Shown here piece after piece: positions 61,778-64,000 of a stretch of DNA of 64,000 bases. Position 1 is the stretch's first letter. Each line of letters begins with the position of its first letter. Origin of the DNA: Frateuria_A sp049727805 (GTDB taxonomy: Bacteria; Pseudomonadota; Gammaproteobacteria; Xanthomonadales; Rhodanobacteraceae). Both the position numbers and the translations under genes were made by a program. The notes under the pieces were generated by a model, which worked only from the letters and a program-made list of their open reading frames with translations, made no database searches and was not told where the DNA came from. The stretch lies in contig NZ_JBCNYA010000001.1 in the NCBI RefSeq assembly GCF_049727805.1, forward strand, positions 1-64,000, given 5' to 3'.

Positions 61778-62818
61778 TCAGATGACCACGGGCTCGGGTT
61801 CCAGCCGCACGCCGAACGTGTCTTGCACGCCCGCGATCACCTTTTGCGCGAGCGCCCACAATTCGGCACCGCTGGCGTGGCCGTGGTTGACCAGCACGAG
61901 CGCGTGGCGGTTGGAGATGCCGGCGTCGCCTTCGCGATGGCCCTTGAAACCTGCGGCCTCGATCAGCCACGCGGCCGAGAGTTTCCAGCGGCCGTCACTG
62001 CCGGGCCAGGCGACCAGCTCCGGATGCTCGCGCTTGAGCGATTCGCCCAGCGTCGCATCGACGATCGGGTTCTTGAAGAAGCTGCCCGCGTTGCCGATCA
62101 CCGCCGGATCGGGCAGCTTGCGGGTGCGCAGATGCACCACGGCCTCGGCGACGTGGAACGGCGCGGGCTTGTCCACGCCCATGCGCGCCAGCTCCTCGCG
62201 GATGCCGGCGTAGTCGGTGCGCAGTTCGCGTTGGCGGGGCAGGGCGAAGCGCACGGCGGTGACGATGTAGCGGCCGGGCTCGCGCTTGAACAACGAATGG
62301 CGGTAGGCGAACGCGCAGGCGGCGTTGTCCAGCGAGACCACGCGGCGCTCGTGCAGGTCCCAGGCTTCCACGCTCTCGACGAACTCGGCCACTTCGGTGC
62401 CGTAGGCGCCGATGTTCTGGATCGGCGCGGCGCCGACGGTGCCCGGGATCAGGATCAGGTTCTCTAGGCCGGCGAAGCCCTGGCCCAGCGTCCAGCGCAC
62501 GAAGTCGTCCCAGCGCTCGCCCGCGGCCACCGCGATGCGCGCGACGTCGCCGTCCTGCTCGACCTGCACGCCGCGGGTGGCCATCGCCACCACGGTGCCG
62601 TCGAAGTCGCCGGTGAGCAGCAGGTTGCTGCCTTCGCCCAGCACCAGCAGCGGACGGTCGCGCACCGCGGGGAAATCCAACAGCTCGGGCAGCTTGGCCG
62701 CATCGCGCACCTCGGCCAGCAACCTGGCGCGGGCGGCCACGCGCAACGTGTTGCGCGTGGCCAGCGGGGCCTGCTCGATCAGCGTGTAGCCGCCCATGTC
62801 GACGCGCTCAGCCGGCAT
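61778..62818 (-). CDS. murB: UDP-N-acetylenolpyruvoylglucosamine reductase
   Basis: FAD enzyme that reduces UDP-GlcNAc-enolpyruvate to UDP-MurNAc with NADPH in peptidoglycan precursor synthesis; cytosolic. The 346-residue type I MurB shows LLVLGEGSNLL, GLENLILIPGTVGAAPIQNIGAYG, YRHSLFK with the Tyr loop, the proton donor Ser in GNAGSFFKNP, and the final Glu in EPEPVVI. ATG 62818 overlaps the pyrD end by 11 bases; an in-frame ATG seven codons on (62797) is possible. Translation is probably coupled to pyrD. Confidence 0.97.
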   Translation of the reverse strand: MPAERVDMGGYTLIEQAPLATRNTLRVAARARLLAEVRDAAKLPELLDFPAVRDRPLLVLGEGSNLLLTGDFDGTVVAMATRGVQVEQDGDVARIAVAAGERWDDFVRWTLGQGFAGLENLILIPGTVGAAPIQNIGAYGTEVAEFVESVEAWDLHERRVVSLDNAACAFAYRHSLFKREPGRYIVTAVRFALPRQRELRTDYAGIREELARMGVDKPAPFHVAEAVVHLRTRKLPDPAVIGNAGSFFKNPIVDATLGESLKREHPELVAWPGSDGRWKLSAAWLIEAAGFKGHREGDAGISNRHALVLVNHGHASGAELWALAQKVIAGVQDTFGVRLEPEPVVI

Positions 62819-63845
62819 CCGATGCTCCGTGCTGGCGGCGGATCTCGTTGACGCATTCGCCGACCAGTGCCGGTCCGCGGTAGATCAGGCCGGAATAGAG
62901 CTGGACCAGGTTGGCGCCGGCGTCCAGTTTCTCGACCGCATCGCTGCCATCCAGGATGCCGCCCACGCCGACGATCGGGACGTCCGGCCCCAGTCGAGCA
63001 CGCATGCCGCGCAGCACCCCGGTGGAGCGCGCGAACAATGGCTTGCCCGAGAGTCCGCCGGCCTCCCGGCCATGCGGGTCGCCCGCCACCGCGCTGCGGT
63101 CGATCGTGGTGTTGGTGCAGATCACGCCATCGATGCCGGCCGTGCGCAGCACTTCCGCGATGCCGTCGAGTTCAGCCTCGCCGAGGTCCGGTGCGATCTT
63201 CAGCAGCATCGGCTTGCGCGCGCCGGCCTGGCTGCCGAGCCGCTCCTGCGCCTCGCGCAGCGTCTCGATGAAGCGCCGCAGCGTGGCCTCCTCCTGCAGG
63301 TCGCGCAGGCCCTGGGTGTTGGGCGAGGAGATGTTCACCGTAACGTAGCTGGCGTGGCGGTACACGCGCTCGAGGCCGAACAGGTAGTCCTCGACCGCGC
63401 GCTCGTTGGGCGTGTCCTTGTTCTTGCCGATGTTGATGCCCAGCACGCCGCGGTAGCTGGAGGCCTCGACGTTGCGCACCAGCGCGTCGACGCCCTCGTT
63501 GTTGAAGCCCAGCCGGTTGATGATCGCCTCGTGCTGCGGCAAGCGGAACATGCGCGGCTTGGGGTTGCCCGGTTGCGGGCGCGGCGTCACCGTGCCGACC
63601 TCGATGAAGCCGAAGCCCAGCGCGCCCAGCTCGTCGATGTGCGCGGCGTTCTTGTCCAGCCCGGCAGCGAGGCCGACCGGGTTGGGAAAGCGGATCCCGA
63701 AGGCGGTGACCGGCAGATCCTCCGGCGGCGTGGCGACGAAGCGGCCGAGGTTGCTGCGATGGGCCACGCCCAGCGCATAGAGCGTCAGCCGATGGGCCGT
63801 TTCGGCATCGAGCGCGAAGAGCAGCGGTCGCAGGAGGTCGTACAT
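62808..63845 (-). CDS. pyrD: Dihydroorotate dehydrogenase (quinone), class 2
   Basis: Membrane-associated FMN enzyme oxidising dihydroorotate to orotate with quinone. The 345 residues begin with the amphipathic N-terminal helix MYDLLRPLLFALDAE. NPVGLAAGLDKNAAHI, the catalytic Ser in YVTVNISSPNTQGL, CTNTTIDR and VGVGGILDG are class 2 signatures. Its start codon shares a base with the stop of the upstream gene (TGATG). It is linked to pyrG function at 2 kb by pathway, not by position. Confidence 0.97.
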   Translation of the reverse strand: MYDLLRPLLFALDAETAHRLTLYALGVAHRSNLGRFVATPPEDLPVTAFGIRFPNPVGLAAGLDKNAAHIDELGALGFGFIEVGTVTPRPQPGNPKPRMFRLPQHEAIINRLGFNNEGVDALVRNVEASSYRGVLGINIGKNKDTPNERAVEDYLFGLERVYRHASYVTVNISSPNTQGLRDLQEEATLRRFIETLREAQERLGSQAGARKPMLLKIAPDLGEAELDGIAEVLRTAGIDGVICTNTTIDRSAVAGDPHGREAGGLSGKPLFARSTGVLRGMRARLGPDVPIVGVGGILDGSDAVEKLDAGANLVQLYSGLIYRGPALVGECVNEIRRQHGASDAG

Positions 63846-64000
63846 CAGTGCACCTCGCCCGCGAAGACGCGGGTGTCGTAGTCCAGGTTGACCGCGCCGT
63901 CGACGGCGCAGCGGTCGAACAGCTCGCGCAGTGCGCGCTTCATCGGCAGGTGGTCGGGGTGATCCGGCCGCGGCGCGTAGGAAGAAGACAGCAGACGGCC
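63845..64000 (-). CDS. C-terminal fragment of an unidentified protein upstream of pyrD
   Basis: The last 51 codons of a minus-strand gene truncated by the window edge. They read through YAPRPDHPDHLPMKRALREL and LDYDTRVFAGEVH to a TGA overlapping the pyrD ATG. The reading frame shows no internal stop. Family not recognised from this tail. Coupling to pyrD implies one operon with murB. Confidence 0.6.
   Translation of the reverse strand, partial: GRLLSSSYAPRPDHPDHLPMKRALRELFDRCAVDGAVNLDYDTRVFAGEVH

Overview
The window is GC-rich chromosomal DNA from a gammaproteobacterium, most likely Xanthomonadales and probably Rhodanobacteraceae (the Dyella/Rhodanobacter/Luteibacter group). Three things point there: the housekeeping gene order (pyrG-kdsA-eno-ftsB-ispD-ispF; surE-pcm-yqaA-nlpD with no rpoS after it; tig-clpP-clpX-lon-hupB-ppiD), the strong GC3 bias, and dispersed CCTTCCCCCG- and CCCTCTCCCC-type palindromic elements between genes. 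No phage, transposase, CRISPR array or rRNA is visible.

Layout. 1-9.0 kb: a long aminopeptidase P on the minus strand, then a plus-strand run for CTP (pyrG), Kdo (kdsA), glycolysis (eno), division (ftsB), isoprenoids (ispD, ispF) and Mg2+ transport (mgtE). Its last genes overlap stop to start, and two of its spacers contain mRNA hairpins. 9.1-14.0 kb: truD, an Smr protein on the opposite strand, then surE, pcm, yqaA and nlpD. 14.0-17.4 kb: yhbY with an Mth938-like gene, divergent from rlmE-ftsH. 17.4-18.7 kb: a six-gene tRNA cluster (Arg-ACG, Pro, Arg-TCT, His, Lys, then Leu) with a readable sigma70 promoter and a strong terminator. 18.7-27.8 kb: the proteostasis block tig-clpP-clpX-lon-hupB-[tRNA-Val, tRNA-Asp]-ppiD, punctuated by terminators. 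27.8-28.7 kb: fabI.

28.8-61.7 kb is accessory-like. It holds secreted or lipid-anchored hydrolases (lipoprotein hydrolase, Ntn acylase, AmpD-type amidase, three esterase or beta-lactamase-fold proteins), thiol and redox enzymes (AhpD-like, cysteine-synthase-like, Nu-class GST, FrnE-like DsbA, lipoprotein MsrA), transporters (Bcr/CflA, a second MFS, a fosmidomycin-resistance-type exporter), a heme-oxygenase-fold putative di-metal oxidase next to a PAS-PAS-GGDEF-EAL protein, an MscK-type channel, and two separate VOC-AraC gene pairs. 61.8-64.0 kb returns to core genes: murB, pyrD and the 3' end of one more gene, all on the minus strand with overlapping ends.

I find no obvious new defence or mobile system. 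The best leads are the TenA/HDO-fold gene beside the c-di-GMP protein, the microprotein-AhpD-PLP enzyme cluster with a nearby HMA-like CCGHCG protein, a MetJ-operator-like 32-bp palindrome before the tRNA operon, the two-armed inverted-repeat elements at gene ends, the tandem tetraloop hairpins between kdsA and eno, and a lipoprotein MsrA without a resolving cysteine.
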